A stretch of 30,892 nucleotides of DNA from an uncultured Oscillibacter sp. (lineage in GTDB: Bacteria; Bacillota; Clostridia; Oscillospirales; Oscillospiraceae). Position numbers and translations under genes: made by a program. Positions 15,440-23,552 of this stretch are shown piece by piece. Position 1 is the first letter of the stretch; every line of letters starts with the position of its first letter. The notes under the pieces were generated by a model. That model searched no databases. It was not told the DNA's origin and saw only the letters and a program-made list of their open reading frames with translations. The stretch is taken from the NCBI GenBank assembly GCA_910588005.1, contig CAJUQM010000033.1:1-30892 (forward strand), in the 5' to 3' direction.

Positions 15440-15750
15440 GACAAGAGGAGAGGGGGGATCCCCCTGGTGAGAGATGGCGTTTTTTCCAGACAACATGAGG
15501 GGTGGTATGACATGCGGCACCGCCTGCGGAGCGGGAAAACCGGGGCGGTGTTCCCCGCTGGTCCGTTCTCCGGGCAATGGCCGGGGGAAGGAGAACTCCC
15601 GGCCAAAGACGCGAACGCCAAGGGATTGACGTCTGATTCGCGGCAGCCGGGACAGTACAGGGGACATGAGACCATCGCCCGGCCCGGCCGGATTCTGCCG
15701 GGGCGGCAGCTTTGTTCTCACACCCCGCCGGAAACCCGGCGGGGTTTGGA
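15440..15750 (+). ncRNA. Candidate structured non-coding RNA with tandem pseudoknots
   Basis: No plausible gene lies here; the 113-codon frame across it has no binding site. Complementary segments occur in crossed order. CACCGCC (15518-15524) pairs with 15544-15550, while AGCGGG (15530-15535) pairs with 15554-15559. GTTCTCC (15565-15571) pairs with 15590-15596, while TGGCCGGG (15578-15585) pairs with 15598-15605. More stems follow at 15610-15642 and 15695-15709. A terminator-like stem CCCCGCCGG/CCGGCGGGG (15723-15744), followed only by TTT, could mark the 3' end. A weak -10 (TATAGT, near 15427) could start it. It matches no riboswitch class I could recall. The GC-rich background makes chance pairings possible. 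Confidence 0.5.
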
Positions 15751-15782
15751 CCGGCCGGACCGGCGGCTCCAAAAATTTGGAC

Positions 15783-15811
15783 TTGACAAACTGGCTGAAC
15801 TCCTGTAGTTT
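15783..15811 (+). promoter_or_regulatory. Promoter of the T-box-leu operon
   Basis: A perfect TTGACA (15783-15788), a 17-bp spacer, then a weak -10 TAGTTT (15806-15811). Confidence 0.6.
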
Positions 15812-15824
15812 ATTAAAAAAGCAA

Positions 15825-16110
15825 AACGCACAGATATGATGACAGGGAGAAAGTTCCCCCGGAGCGCTTCAGAGAGCCGCCGGCTGCTGCGAGGCGGCGC
15901 GGAAGGGGAGAATGTCACTGGCCCTCGAGTATTTCCGCTGAGTCCGTGGGGAGTAGGCGGGAACGGGTCTCCTCACCGTTACCAAAGAGGCGGGATTCGC
16001 GTTTTATGCTGCGCTGATCCCGGGAGCGGGCAGTTTCTGCCAATGAGAGTGGTACCGCGGAAGTTTAGGCTTTCGTCTCTTCGAAATGGAAGGGGCGGAG
16101 GCCTTTTTGC
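15825..16110 (+). promoter_or_regulatory. T-box riboswitch controlling leuACDB
   Basis: The conserved T-box core AATGAGAGTGGTACCGCGG is at 16042-16060. The UGGU of its bulge can pair with an ACCA tRNA end, as in Val, Leu or Ile tRNA. Stem I is visible: AGAGAG followed by GCCGCC pairing with GGCGGC near 15876-15898. The linker shows the usual AGTAGGCGG...CCGTTAC pattern. The terminator is GGCTTTCGTCTC (16068-16079) with GGGGCGGAGGCC (16092-16103, partly wobble) followed by TTTTT. Uncharged tRNA would favour the antiterminator and allow leu transcription. The specifier is either GTC (15914-15916, right position after GAAT) or CTC (15924-15926). Confidence 0.9.
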
Positions 16111-16149
16111 TGTCTGTGCCGGCTTAACGAGACAGGAGGAACAATTTTT

Positions 16150-17670
16150 ATGAGGCGCATTAAAGTTTTTGACACAACCTTGCGGGACGGTGAGCAGTCC
16201 CCGGGGTGCAGCATGAACCTCTCGGAGAAGGTGGAGATGGCGCGGCAGCTGGAGAAGCTGGGGGTGGACGTCATTGAGGCGGGCTTTGCCATCGCCTCCC
16301 CCATGGATTTTAAAAGTGTGCAGAAAATCGCCAAGGCTGTGAGCCGCTGTACGGTGGCGAGTCTGGCCCGCTGCACCAGGGGGGACATCGACGCGGCCTG
16401 GGACGCGGTGAAGGAGGCCGCCCATCCCCGCATCCACGTCTTCCTGGCTACCAGCGATATCCATATGGAGTACAAATTGCAGATGACTCGGGAGCAGGTG
16501 CTTCAGCGGATCAGCGACATGGTGGCGTACGCAAGGTCCAAATGCACCGACGTCGAGTTCTCCGCCGAGGATGCCTCCCGCTCGGACCGGGCGTTTTTGG
16601 CCCAGTGCTATTCCAACGCCGTGGCCGCCGGTGCCGCCACATTGAATGTCCCCGACACCGTGGGCTACTCCACCCCCCAGGAGATGGGGGACCTGATCCG
16701 CTACCTGCGGGAGCATGTGGCCGGTGTTGAGAAGGTGGATATCTCTGTCCACTGCCACAACGATTTGGGTATGGCCGTGGCCAACACCCTCTCCTGCATC
16801 CAGGCCGGGGCCGCTCAGGTGGAGTGCACGGTCAACGGCATCGGCGAGCGGGCGGGCAATGCCAGCATGGAGGAGATCGTCATGGCCCTGCACACCCGCC
16901 GGGACTTCTACGGCGCGGAGACCGGCATCAACACCAGACAGATCTACCGCAGCAGTAAGCTGCTCAGCAATATCACCGGCGTACCCATCCCGCCCAGCAA
17001 GGCCATTGTGGGGGCCAATGCCTTTGCCCACGAATCCGGCATCCATCAGCACGGTGTGATTGCCAACGCCCAGACCTACGAGATCATGAATTCCACCGAT
17101 GTGGGTGTTCCCCAGAACACCATGGTGCTGGGCAAGCACTCCGGAAAGCACGCCCTGCGGGAAAAGCTGGAGTCCATGGGCTATGAACTCAGCGACGAGG
17201 AGCTGGAGAGCGTGTTTGCCCGCTTTAAGGCGATGGCGGACAAGAAGAAGAATATCACCGGCTCCGATCTGGAGGCCCTGGTGCTCCACCGCCGGAACAA
17301 CATCAACCCCACCTGCCGCCTGGTGAGCCATGTGGTCAACGCCGGCGACAGCATCCCCAACACCTCTTTTGTCCGGCTGAAACGGGACGACCAGGTGATG
17401 GAGGAGGTGGCCATCGGCTCCGGGCCGCTGGACGCGGCGTTCAAGGCCATTAACCGGATGCTGGATATGGACGTCCGGCTGGAGAGCTTCAGCCTCAATG
17501 CCGTCACCGACGGCGAGGACGCCATCGGCGAGGCGGTGGTAAAAGTGAGCGCCGGCGGCGGGGAGTCCTATACCGGCACGGGCCTCTCCACCGATATTCT
17601 GGAGTCCTCTATCCGCGCCTATGTCAACGGCATCAACAAGATCATCGAGGCCGGTACGGGCCGAGACTAA
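16150..17670 (+). CDS. leuA: 2-isopropylmalate synthase
   Basis: This enzyme condenses 2-ketoisovalerate with acetyl-CoA, the first committed step to leucine. The 506-residue product has the HMGL barrel with D-T-T-L-R-D-G-E-Q-S-P-G at residue 8 and metal ligands His201 and His203 in V-H-C-H-N-D-L-G. A C-terminal LeuA allosteric domain starts near residue 360, so leucine feedback inhibition is expected. AGGAGGA lies nine bases before the ATG at 16150. It is the first gene after the T-box. Citramalate or homocitrate synthases are related, but the leuCDB context settles it. Confidence 0.97.
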   Translation: MRRIKVFDTTLRDGEQSPGCSMNLSEKVEMARQLEKLGVDVIEAGFAIASPMDFKSVQKIAKAVSRCTVASLARCTRGDIDAAWDAVKEAAHPRIHVFLATSDIHMEYKLQMTREQVLQRISDMVAYARSKCTDVEFSAEDASRSDRAFLAQCYSNAVAAGAATLNVPDTVGYSTPQEMGDLIRYLREHVAGVEKVDISVHCHNDLGMAVANTLSCIQAGAAQVECTVNGIGERAGNASMEEIVMALHTRRDFYGAETGINTRQIYRSSKLLSNITGVPIPPSKAIVGANAFAHESGIHQHGVIANAQTYEIMNSTDVGVPQNTMVLGKHSGKHALREKLESMGYELSDEELESVFARFKAMADKKKNITGSDLEALVLHRRNNINPTCRLVSHVVNAGDSIPNTSFVRLKRDDQVMEEVAIGSGPLDAAFKAINRMLDMDVRLESFSLNAVTDGEDAIGEAVVKVSAGGGESYTGTGLSTDILESSIRAYVNGINKIIEAGTGRD

Positions 17671-17688
17671 AGCAGGGAGCGTGAGACA

Positions 17689-18954
17689 ATGGGAATGACA
17701 CAGACACAGAAAATTTTGGCCCGCCACGCGGGACTGGACAGCGTCCGCCCCGGGCAGCTGATTCAGGCCAGATTGGACCTGGTGCTGGGCAACGACATCA
17801 CCACCCCCGTGGCCATTAACGAATTTGAGGCGGCGGGCTTCGGCCAGGTGTTTGACAAGGGGAAGATCGCCCTGGTAATGGACCATTTTGCCCCCAACAA
17901 GGATATCAAGGCCGCCGCACAGTGCAAGCAGTGCCGCGCCTTTGCCCGCCGGTTTGACATAGACCATTACTATGACGTGGGGCAGATGGGGATTGAGCAC
18001 GCCCTCTTGCCGGAACAGGGTCTGGTGGCTCCCGGCGAGGCAGTCATCGGCGCGGACTCCCACACCTGCACCTACGGGGCGCTGGGGGCGTTTTCCACCG
18101 GTGTGGGGTCCACAGATATGGGCGCCGCTATGGCGGCGGGGGAGACCTGGTTTAAAGTTCCCTCCGCCATTCGGGTGAATCTCACCGGAAAGCTCCGGCC
18201 CTATGTCTCCGGAAAGGACGTGATTTTGACCCTCATCGGCAGGATCGGTGTGGACGGAGCCAGGTACCAGTCCCTGGAGTTTACGGGGCCGGGTGTCGCC
18301 CAGCTGTCCATTTACGACCGGCTGACCATCTCCAACATGGCCATTGAGGCCGGGGCGAAAAACGGCATTTTCCCGGTGGACGATGTTACCCGGGCGTATG
18401 TAGAGGGCCGGGTCCGCCGCCCCTGGGAGGCCGTGGAGGCCGACCCGGACGCGGAGTACGAGCGCACGGTGGAGATCGACCTCAGCCAAGTGGACTGCAC
18501 CGTGGCCTGGCCCCATCTGCCGGAGAATGCCCACAGTGCCCGGGAGGGGCGGGAGATCGCCATCGACCAGATCGTCATCGGCTCCTGCACCAACGGGCAG
18601 CTGCCGGATATGGCGGCGGCGGCGGAGATTCTGAAGGGCCGCCGTCTGGCCCCCGGCGTTCGGGGCATTGTCATTCCGGCCACGCAGAACGTGTACCGGG
18701 AGTGCATGCACCGGGGATATACGGACATCTTCCTGGACGCGGGGTGCATCGTCTCCACCCCCACCTGCGGTCCCTGCCTTGGCGGCTATATGGGCATCCT
18801 GGCGGCGGGGGAGCGGTGCGTCTCCACCACCAACCGCAACTTTGTGGGCCGCATGGGCCATGTGGACAGCGAGGTCTATCTGGCGTCCCCCGCCGTGGCC
18901 GCTGCCTCCGGCGTTGCCGGACATATTGAACATCCCGAGGAGGTGCTGAAATGA
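17689..18954 (+). CDS. leuC: 3-isopropylmalate dehydratase large subunit
   Basis: With LeuD it isomerises 2-isopropylmalate to 3-isopropylmalate using a [4Fe-4S] cluster. At 421 residues it is the shorter archaeal/clostridial type rather than the roughly 466-residue E. coli type. Visible signatures are G-A-D-S-H-T-C-T-Y-G near residue 121, V-I-G-S-C-T-N-G-Q and T-P-T-C-G-P-C-L-G-G, which supply the three cluster cysteines. The start at 17689 follows GGGAG; a second ATG lies two codons later. It overlaps leuD by four bases. Confidence 0.97.
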   Translation: MGMTQTQKILARHAGLDSVRPGQLIQARLDLVLGNDITTPVAINEFEAAGFGQVFDKGKIALVMDHFAPNKDIKAAAQCKQCRAFARRFDIDHYYDVGQMGIEHALLPEQGLVAPGEAVIGADSHTCTYGALGAFSTGVGSTDMGAAMAAGETWFKVPSAIRVNLTGKLRPYVSGKDVILTLIGRIGVDGARYQSLEFTGPGVAQLSIYDRLTISNMAIEAGAKNGIFPVDDVTRAYVEGRVRRPWEAVEADPDAEYERTVEIDLSQVDCTVAWPHLPENAHSAREGREIAIDQIVIGSCTNGQLPDMAAAAEILKGRRLAPGVRGIVIPATQNVYRECMHRGYTDIFLDAGCIVSTPTCGPCLGGYMGILAAGERCVSTTNRNFVGRMGHVDSEVYLASPAVAAASGVAGHIEHPEEVLK

Positions 18955-19448
18955 ACGCCCACGGAACTGCCCATAAATACGGAGACCATGTGGACACCGA
19001 CGTTATCATTCCCGCCCGGTATCTGAATACCCAGAGTCATGAGGAGCTGGCAGCGCACTGCATGGAGGATATCGACAGGGATTTTCCCGCCAAGAACAGG
19101 CCTGGTGACATCATGGTGGCAGGACTGAATTTCGGCTGCGGGTCCTCCCGGGAGCACGCCCCCATTGCCATCAAGGCCGCCGGCGTCTCCTGCGTCATTG
19201 CCAAAAATTTTGCCCGGATCTTCTACCGCAACGCCATCAATATTGGCCTGGCGATTTTAGAGTGTCCCGCCGCCGGAGAGGGGATTGACGACGGGGACGA
19301 GGTGTCTGTGGACTTTGACACCGGCGTCATCAACAATGTGACCAAAGGCGAGACCTATCAGGCGGAACCCTTTCCGCCCTTTATCAAGGATATGATTGAA
19401 AAGGGCGGGCTGATGGCCTCACTGAGAGCGAAGGAGGCGGCGAGATGA
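18951..19448 (+). CDS. leuD: 3-isopropylmalate dehydratase small subunit
   Basis: This 165-residue swivelling-domain partner of LeuC is of the short type that matches the short LeuC. The active-site motif G-C-G-S-S-R-E-H-A-P lies near residue 62, and Y-R-N-A-I-N-I-G follows. Start and stop overlap the neighbouring genes by ATGA on both sides, so translation of leuC, leuD and leuB is coupled. Confidence 0.97.
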   Translation: MNAHGTAHKYGDHVDTDVIIPARYLNTQSHEELAAHCMEDIDRDFPAKNRPGDIMVAGLNFGCGSSREHAPIAIKAAGVSCVIAKNFARIFYRNAINIGLAILECPAAGEGIDDGDEVSVDFDTGVINNVTKGETYQAEPFPPFIKDMIEKGGLMASLRAKEAAR

Positions 19449-20515
19449 ATCAAACTATTGCGGTGATCCGGGGCGACGGCATCGGCCCGGAGATCGTAGG
19501 AGAGGCTCTGGGCGTGCTGGATGCCGTGGCCGCCAAATTTGGCCACACTTTCACCTACAAGGAGGCACCCATGGGCGGCTGCGCCATTGACCGATTCGGT
19601 GTGCCTCTGCCGGAGGAGAGCCTTGCGGCCTGTCTGGCCGCTGACAGCGTGCTCCTGGGTGCGGTGGGCGGTCCCAAGTGGGACGGCCAGCCCCCCGTAA
19701 ACCGCCCTGAGCGGGGCCTCTTAAGGCTGCGGGAGGCCATGGGACTGTACACCAATGTCCGGCCCGCCCGGATGTTCGCCGATCTCGCCGCCGCATGCCC
19801 TCTGCGGGCCGACATCGCCGCAAGGGGAATTGACTTTGTGGTGGTCCGGGAGCTGATCGGCGGCGTGTACTTCGGCCAGCACACCACCACGGAGATAGAC
19901 GGCGAGCAGAAAGCCGTGGATATTATGAGCTACACGGAGCATGAGATCCGCAGGGTGGCCCGCGTGGCCTTTCAGATGGCCAGAAAGCGGCGCAGGCGGG
20001 TCACCTCCGTGGACAAGGCCAATGTGCTGGACACCTCCCGTCTGTGGCGAAAGACCGTGACGGCGGTGGCGGAGGAGTACCCGGATGTGGAACTTCTGCA
20101 CATGTATGTGGATAACGCCGCTATGCAGATCGTCCGGGACCCCGGCCAGTTTGACGTGATTGTAACGGAGAACCTCTTCGGCGACATTCTCTCCGACGAG
20201 GCCAGTCAGATCACCGGTTCTATCGGCATGATCCCCTCCTCCAGCATGGGGGAGGGCACCCGGGGCATGTACGAACCCATCCATGGCTCCGCCCCGGACA
20301 TTGCGGGGCAGGATAAAGCCAACCCCATCGGAACCATTCTGGCGGCGGCCATGATGCTGCGCTACAGTTTTGATATGGAGACGGAGGCCGGCGCCGTGGA
20401 GGCGGCGGTGGACGCCGTGCTGAAAGAGGGCTGGCGCTGCGGCGATATCATGCAAGGCGGCGGAACGCCGGTGGGCTGCCGGGAGATGGGACGGCTGATC
20501 CGGGAGCGCATTTGA
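19445..20515 (+). CDS. leuB: 3-isopropylmalate dehydrogenase
   Basis: It oxidises and decarboxylates 3-isopropylmalate with NAD+ to give the keto acid precursor of leucine. The 356 residues show G-D-G-I-G-P-E-I-V at residue 10, the substrate-binding region with R-E-L-I-G-G-V-Y-F-G, the metal site around D-E-A-S-Q-I-T-G-S, and the cofactor loop H-G-S-A-P-D-I-A-G. It is the last gene of the leu operon; a strong terminator begins about ten bases later. Confidence 0.97.
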   Translation: MNQTIAVIRGDGIGPEIVGEALGVLDAVAAKFGHTFTYKEAPMGGCAIDRFGVPLPEESLAACLAADSVLLGAVGGPKWDGQPPVNRPERGLLRLREAMGLYTNVRPARMFADLAAACPLRADIAARGIDFVVVRELIGGVYFGQHTTTEIDGEQKAVDIMSYTEHEIRRVARVAFQMARKRRRRVTSVDKANVLDTSRLWRKTVTAVAEEYPDVELLHMYVDNAAMQIVRDPGQFDVIVTENLFGDILSDEASQITGSIGMIPSSSMGEGTRGMYEPIHGSAPDIAGQDKANPIGTILAAAMMLRYSFDMETEAGAVEAAVDAVLKEGWRCGDIMQGGGTPVGCREMGRLIRERI

Positions 20516-20525
20516 GTAATTTCAC

Positions 20526-20563
20526 AAAAAAATTCCCCTGACAAACTGTCAGGGGAATTTTTT
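20526..20563. terminator. Bidirectional terminator, leu operon and flotillin
   Basis: A perfect 17-bp stem (AAAAAATTCCCCTGACA with its complement) and loop AAC, with A- and T-runs serving both converging genes. Confidence 0.92.
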
Positions 20564-20578
20564 ATATCTGTGATGGGA

Positions 20579-22090
20579 TCATGTCTCCAGCGTCTCCGGG
20601 GCCGGCGCCTCCTGCACAGCCTCCCCGCCGGAGATGTTGATGACAGTCTGACCGTCCCGGCCGTCTCCTGCGGCGATCTTACCGCCCAGCAGGCCCGCCA
20701 GCAGAGACTTGATGTCAATCCCCATGCCCTCGGTGAAGCCCTCGGTGATCTGGGTAGTGCCGTTGATGATGTCCTGGAGGAGCTTAGCGCTGTTGCCCTC
20801 GCCGTACATGGTGATCTTCTCCACCTTGGACAGGGGTTCCGCCACATTCCGGGCAATGTCCGGCAGGGCCTGCATGACCATCTCCACCATGGCGGCCTGG
20901 CCGTATTTCTTCATGGCCTCGGCCTTGCGGTCGATGCCCTCGGCCTCCGCCAGGGCCTTGGCCTGGATGGCCTCGGCCTCCGCCTTGCCCACGGCGGCGA
21001 TACCGGCGGCCTCCTGCTCCTTGGCGTATTTTGCTGCCTCGGCTGCCTTTTTTGCTGCCTCGGCTGCCTGTTCCTCCTCGTAGCGCTTGGCCTCGGCGTC
21101 CTTCTGGCGCTTGAAGAGATCTGCCTGAGCCTCCTGCTCCATGCGGTAGCGCTGGGCGTCCGCCTGGGCGCGGATCTCTGCGTCCAGCTTCTGCTTGGCG
21201 ATCTCCACCTCCTGCTTTTTCAGCTCCGCGTCCCGCTCGGCCTTGGCGATCTGGGCGTTGACCGTGGCGGTTTCAATGCTCTTTTGCTGCTCCTGCTGCT
21301 GGATGGTGTAGGCGGCGTCTGCCTCGGCCTTCTTGGTGTCGGAGATGATTTTCAGCTCCGCCTTCTTGATCTCCAGCTCGTTGTTCATGCGGGCAATCTC
21401 CGTGTCGGAGAGGACCCGGGCCTCGTTGGCGGCCTTGTCGGCCTCCGCCTGGGCAATGGCCACATCCCGATCCGCCTGGGCCTTGGCGATGGCGGCGTTT
21501 TTCTTGATCAGGGAGGTATTGTCCGCGCCCAGGTCCCGGATAAGGCCGTTTTCGTCGGTGACGTTCTGGATATTGCAGGAGAGAATTTCGATGCCCAGCT
21601 TATCCATGTCCTTGGAGGCCTTCTGCATCACCTGGTCGGAGAAGGAGTCCCGGTCGGTGTTGATCTCCTTGAGGGACAGCGTGCCGATAATCTCCCGCAT
21701 ATTGCCCTGGAGGGAGTCCTGGAGGTCCCGGGTGATGTCCACGGCCTTCTTGTTCAGAAAGTTCTTGGCCGCCAGCTTGATGCCCTCCGGCGTGGGGGAG
21801 ATGCGTACTTTGGCCACGGCGTCCACGTTGACGTTGATGAAGTCGTTGGTGGGGACGGATTGCTCCGTCTTGATGTCCACGGTCATCTGGCCCAGGTACA
21901 GCTTATCCAGCCGCTCGAAGAAGGGAACTTTGATACCGGCCCGGCCGATGAGGATCTTGCCGTCCTTTTTCAGGCCGGAGATGATGTACGCCTGATCCGG
22001 CGGGGCCTTGACATAGCCCATCAGCAGCAGGACCAGCAGGATCACCACAGCGATCACAATGGGCAGGAAGGACAAAATGACGTCAAGCAT
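20579..22090 (-). CDS. floT: Flotillin (FloT-like SPFH protein)
   Basis: A membrane-microdomain scaffold. The 503 residues contain a hydrophobic N-terminal anchor (about 5-25), an SPFH domain (about 28-200) and a long Ala/Glu/Lys-rich coiled coil (about 200-415) with repeated A-E-A and A-A-K motifs. The C-terminal tail includes G-M-G-I-D-I-K-S-L-L-A-G-L-L-G. Length and layout match Bacillus FloT (YuaG) rather than the 330-residue FloA. The binding site GAGGAGG precedes the ATG at 22090. No NfeD-type partner lies next to it here, unlike in Bacillus. Confidence 0.9.
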   Translation of the reverse strand: MLDVILSFLPIVIAVVILLVLLLMGYVKAPPDQAYIISGLKKDGKILIGRAGIKVPFFERLDKLYLGQMTVDIKTEQSVPTNDFINVNVDAVAKVRISPTPEGIKLAAKNFLNKKAVDITRDLQDSLQGNMREIIGTLSLKEINTDRDSFSDQVMQKASKDMDKLGIEILSCNIQNVTDENGLIRDLGADNTSLIKKNAAIAKAQADRDVAIAQAEADKAANEARVLSDTEIARMNNELEIKKAELKIISDTKKAEADAAYTIQQQEQQKSIETATVNAQIAKAERDAELKKQEVEIAKQKLDAEIRAQADAQRYRMEQEAQADLFKRQKDAEAKRYEEEQAAEAAKKAAEAAKYAKEQEAAGIAAVGKAEAEAIQAKALAEAEGIDRKAEAMKKYGQAAMVEMVMQALPDIARNVAEPLSKVEKITMYGEGNSAKLLQDIINGTTQITEGFTEGMGIDIKSLLAGLLGGKIAAGDGRDGQTVINISGGEAVQEAPAPETLET

Positions 22091-22203
22091 ATTGGGGACC
22101 TCCTCTATAAATTGTTTTTGGATGATACCATCCTGTTAAGAAGGACGGGATTTTTTACCGCAGGTTTTACCTGTCCGGCAAAAATCGACATTCTTCTTTT
22201 TTA

Positions 22204-22386
22204 TCATATCACGGTCCAATCTCCGGTACAAGAGGCAAATTCCCCCAGCGCCTCCGCCAAGTTTCCCAGGCTGCCGCCGCGGTCCCACAGGGCGGTGGGA
22301 ACGGCACGCTCCCGGTCAGACAAATGCCATGACACGGCCTTCTGGTGATTGTGGGCATAGAGATATACTGCACTTGCAGGTGAAAT
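22204..22386 (-). pseudogene. Possible gene remnant without start codon
   Basis: Between the flotillin gene and the ECF terminator one minus-strand frame is open for 61 codons and ends in TGA. Its second half reads like ordinary protein (for example W-H-L-S-D-R-E-R-A-V-P-T-A-L-W and G-S-L-G-N-L-A-E-A-L-G). There is no ATG or ribosome binding site before an in-frame stop at 22387. It could be the tail of a decayed gene, or chance in GC-rich DNA. The rest of 22091-22457 holds the flotillin leader and the terminator. Confidence 0.3.
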
Positions 22387-22390
22387 TTAT

Positions 22391-22430
22391 GGAAGAACAA
22401 GAGCCGCAGCGGCTTGGCCGCGGCGGCTCT
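22391..22430 (-). terminator. Terminator of the ECF transporter gene
   Basis: On the minus strand AGAGCCGCcGCGGC, loop CAA, GCCGCtGCGGCTCT, then TTGTTCTT. The stem has one mismatch. Confidence 0.75.
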
Positions 22431-22457
22431 GATGGTGATGCTGTAAATTTGCAGAGA

Positions 22458-23006
22458 TCAGGCGGGGAGAGGAACGGTCCGCTCAAAAAAGCCGGCCCGC
22501 TTTAAGGCCATTACCAACAGGGGAACCAGCACGATCTGGACGGCGATGCCGGGAATGGCCTTGAGAAACGCCCCGGCCATGAACATCTCCCAGGTGAAAA
22601 GCTCCCCGGACACGCCGCTGAGGATTACCCGGGCGACGCCCCAGACCACCCGGCCCGCCAGCATAGCGGCGATGAGGGACACGTAGATATTGACAGGGCG
22701 CTTGGATAGGCGCTGGTACAGCAGGCCGGATATCAGACCGTAGGTTGCCAGCTCAAAGCACATGGCAATGCCGGTGGGATAGAGCGCAGGGCTGTGGAAC
22801 AGGAAAAAGCGCAGCAGCGGCGCGATGGCTCCCGCCGCGGCGGCCCACCAGGGGCCGCAGAGGAAGCCCGCCAGCAGCACGGGGAAGTGCATGGGACTCA
22901 GGGCGTTGCCGATCTGGGGAATCTGCCCCGTCAGGAAGGGCAGGACCAGACATAGGGCCAGACAGACAGCCGCCGTGACCAGGTTTTTGGTGTTTTGATT
23001 TTTCAT
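22458..23006 (-). CDS. ECF transporter substrate-binding (S) component
   Basis: A 182-residue membrane protein with about six hydrophobic helices, the size of ECF S components that catch a vitamin-like substrate and dock onto a shared energising module. N-A-L-S-P-M-H-F-P-V-L-L-A-G-F near residue 42 is the usual helix 2-3 signature. The ATG at 23006 has AAAGGGAG upstream; an earlier in-frame TTG at 23030 overlaps this site. The substrate cannot be read from sequence, and no ECF ATPase is in the window. The gene sits just after DUF3842 and a kinase-like gene, with two small hairpins in its leader. Confidence 0.85.
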   Translation of the reverse strand: MKNQNTKNLVTAAVCLALCLVLPFLTGQIPQIGNALSPMHFPVLLAGFLCGPWWAAAAGAIAPLLRFFLFHSPALYPTGIAMCFELATYGLISGLLYQRLSKRPVNIYVSLIAAMLAGRVVWGVARVILSGVSGELFTWEMFMAGAFLKAIPGIAVQIVLVPLLVMALKRAGFFERTVPLPA

Positions 23007-23039
23007 AATGTTGTTCTCCCTTTCAAACAAATGCGTTTG

Positions 23040-23073
23040 CCGTCTTGAACGGGAGCCGCGCCTTCATGGCGCG
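23040..23073 (-). promoter_or_regulatory. Two hairpins in the leader of the ECF gene
   Basis: CGCGCC / GGCGCG with loop ATGAA (23073-23057) and CCGT / ACGG with loop TCAAG (23052-23040) lie 34-67 bases before the start codon. No known riboswitch class was matched. They may be a small regulator or simple spacer structure. Confidence 0.35.
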
Positions 23074-23095
23074 ATTTAGAAAAGCGGGGAAATCT

Positions 23096-23120
23096 ATATA
23101 AAGCTCCGGCTTGGCCGGAG
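23096..23120 (-). terminator. Terminator after DUF3842
   Basis: CTCCGGC, loop CAA, GCCGGAG on the minus strand, then CTTTATAT. The T-run is imperfect. Confidence 0.55.
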
Positions 23121-23135
23121 GGCTTGCCACAAGGG

Positions 23136-23552
23136 TTACTGCGCCTCGCCGCATATGGCCCGCAGCAGCTCCACCGCCTCGTCCATAAGCTTGGAAAGAC
23201 TCATGGACTGAGTACCTACGACAACGTTGTTGCAGTGGTTTACAGGCAGCAGCAGCTTCCGGGCGGAACTTTGCCCCACGGCCACCGCCATGGCGGGAGT
23301 GATCTCGCCCAGCAGGGAGTCGGCGGCCAGAATGCCGATGGGACCGGCAATGACGTCTGCGTCCCGGCAGTTTACCACCGCCGGGTTTTCGCCGGTGGCT
23401 CCGGCGTCCGCTCCGGCTTTCAGCATGGCGGAGGTGGCGATGGCGTTAGCGCCTACGGCGATGATCTCACAGGGGAGACCGGCGGCTTTCACCCGCTCAA
23501 TCAGCACCTGGCCCATCCGTCCGCTCTGGCCGTCAATGACCACAAGTTTCAT
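23136..23552 (-). CDS. DUF3842 family protein
   Basis: A 138-residue, Ala/Gly-rich soluble protein. It starts V-V-I-D-G-Q-S-G-R-M-G, which resembles a nucleotide-binding Rossmann start, and contains G-A-N-A-I-A-T-S-A-M-L-K-A-G-A and G-P-I-G-I-L. It fits DUF3842, a Clostridia family of unknown role commonly found next to ECF S components. Its ATG overlaps the stop of the kinase-like gene (ATGA), so the two are co-translated. Confidence 0.85.
   Translation of the reverse strand: MKLVVIDGQSGRMGQVLIERVKAAGLPCEIIAVGANAIATSAMLKAGADAGATGENPAVVNCRDADVIAGPIGILAADSLLGEITPAMAVAVGQSSARKLLLPVNHCNNVVVGTQSMSLSKLMDEAVELLRAICGEAQ

Noticed and set aside
15440..15750. tmRNA as identity of the pseudoknot region
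   Set aside because: No tRNA-like ends, no TTCGACGGG start signature and no tag reading frame.
15467..15808. 113-codon plus-strand frame over the structured region
   Set aside because: No ribosome binding site, Arg/Gly/Pro-rich, and it runs through the predicted terminator and the leu promoter.
15979..18933. Very long minus-strand open frame (984 codons) opposite leuA-leuC
   Set aside because: Low-complexity Gly/His/Gln/Ala-rich sequence and no start signals; it is the mirror of GC-rich codon use in leuA and leuC.
22130..22162. Plus-strand terminator-like hairpin with T-run upstream of flotillin
   Set aside because: The stem depends on wobble pairs and there is no plus-strand gene for it to end; more likely chance or part of the flotillin leader.
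20570..22348. 592-codon plus-strand frame opposite the flotillin gene
   Set aside because: Leu/Gly/His-rich mirror of the flotillin coiled coil.
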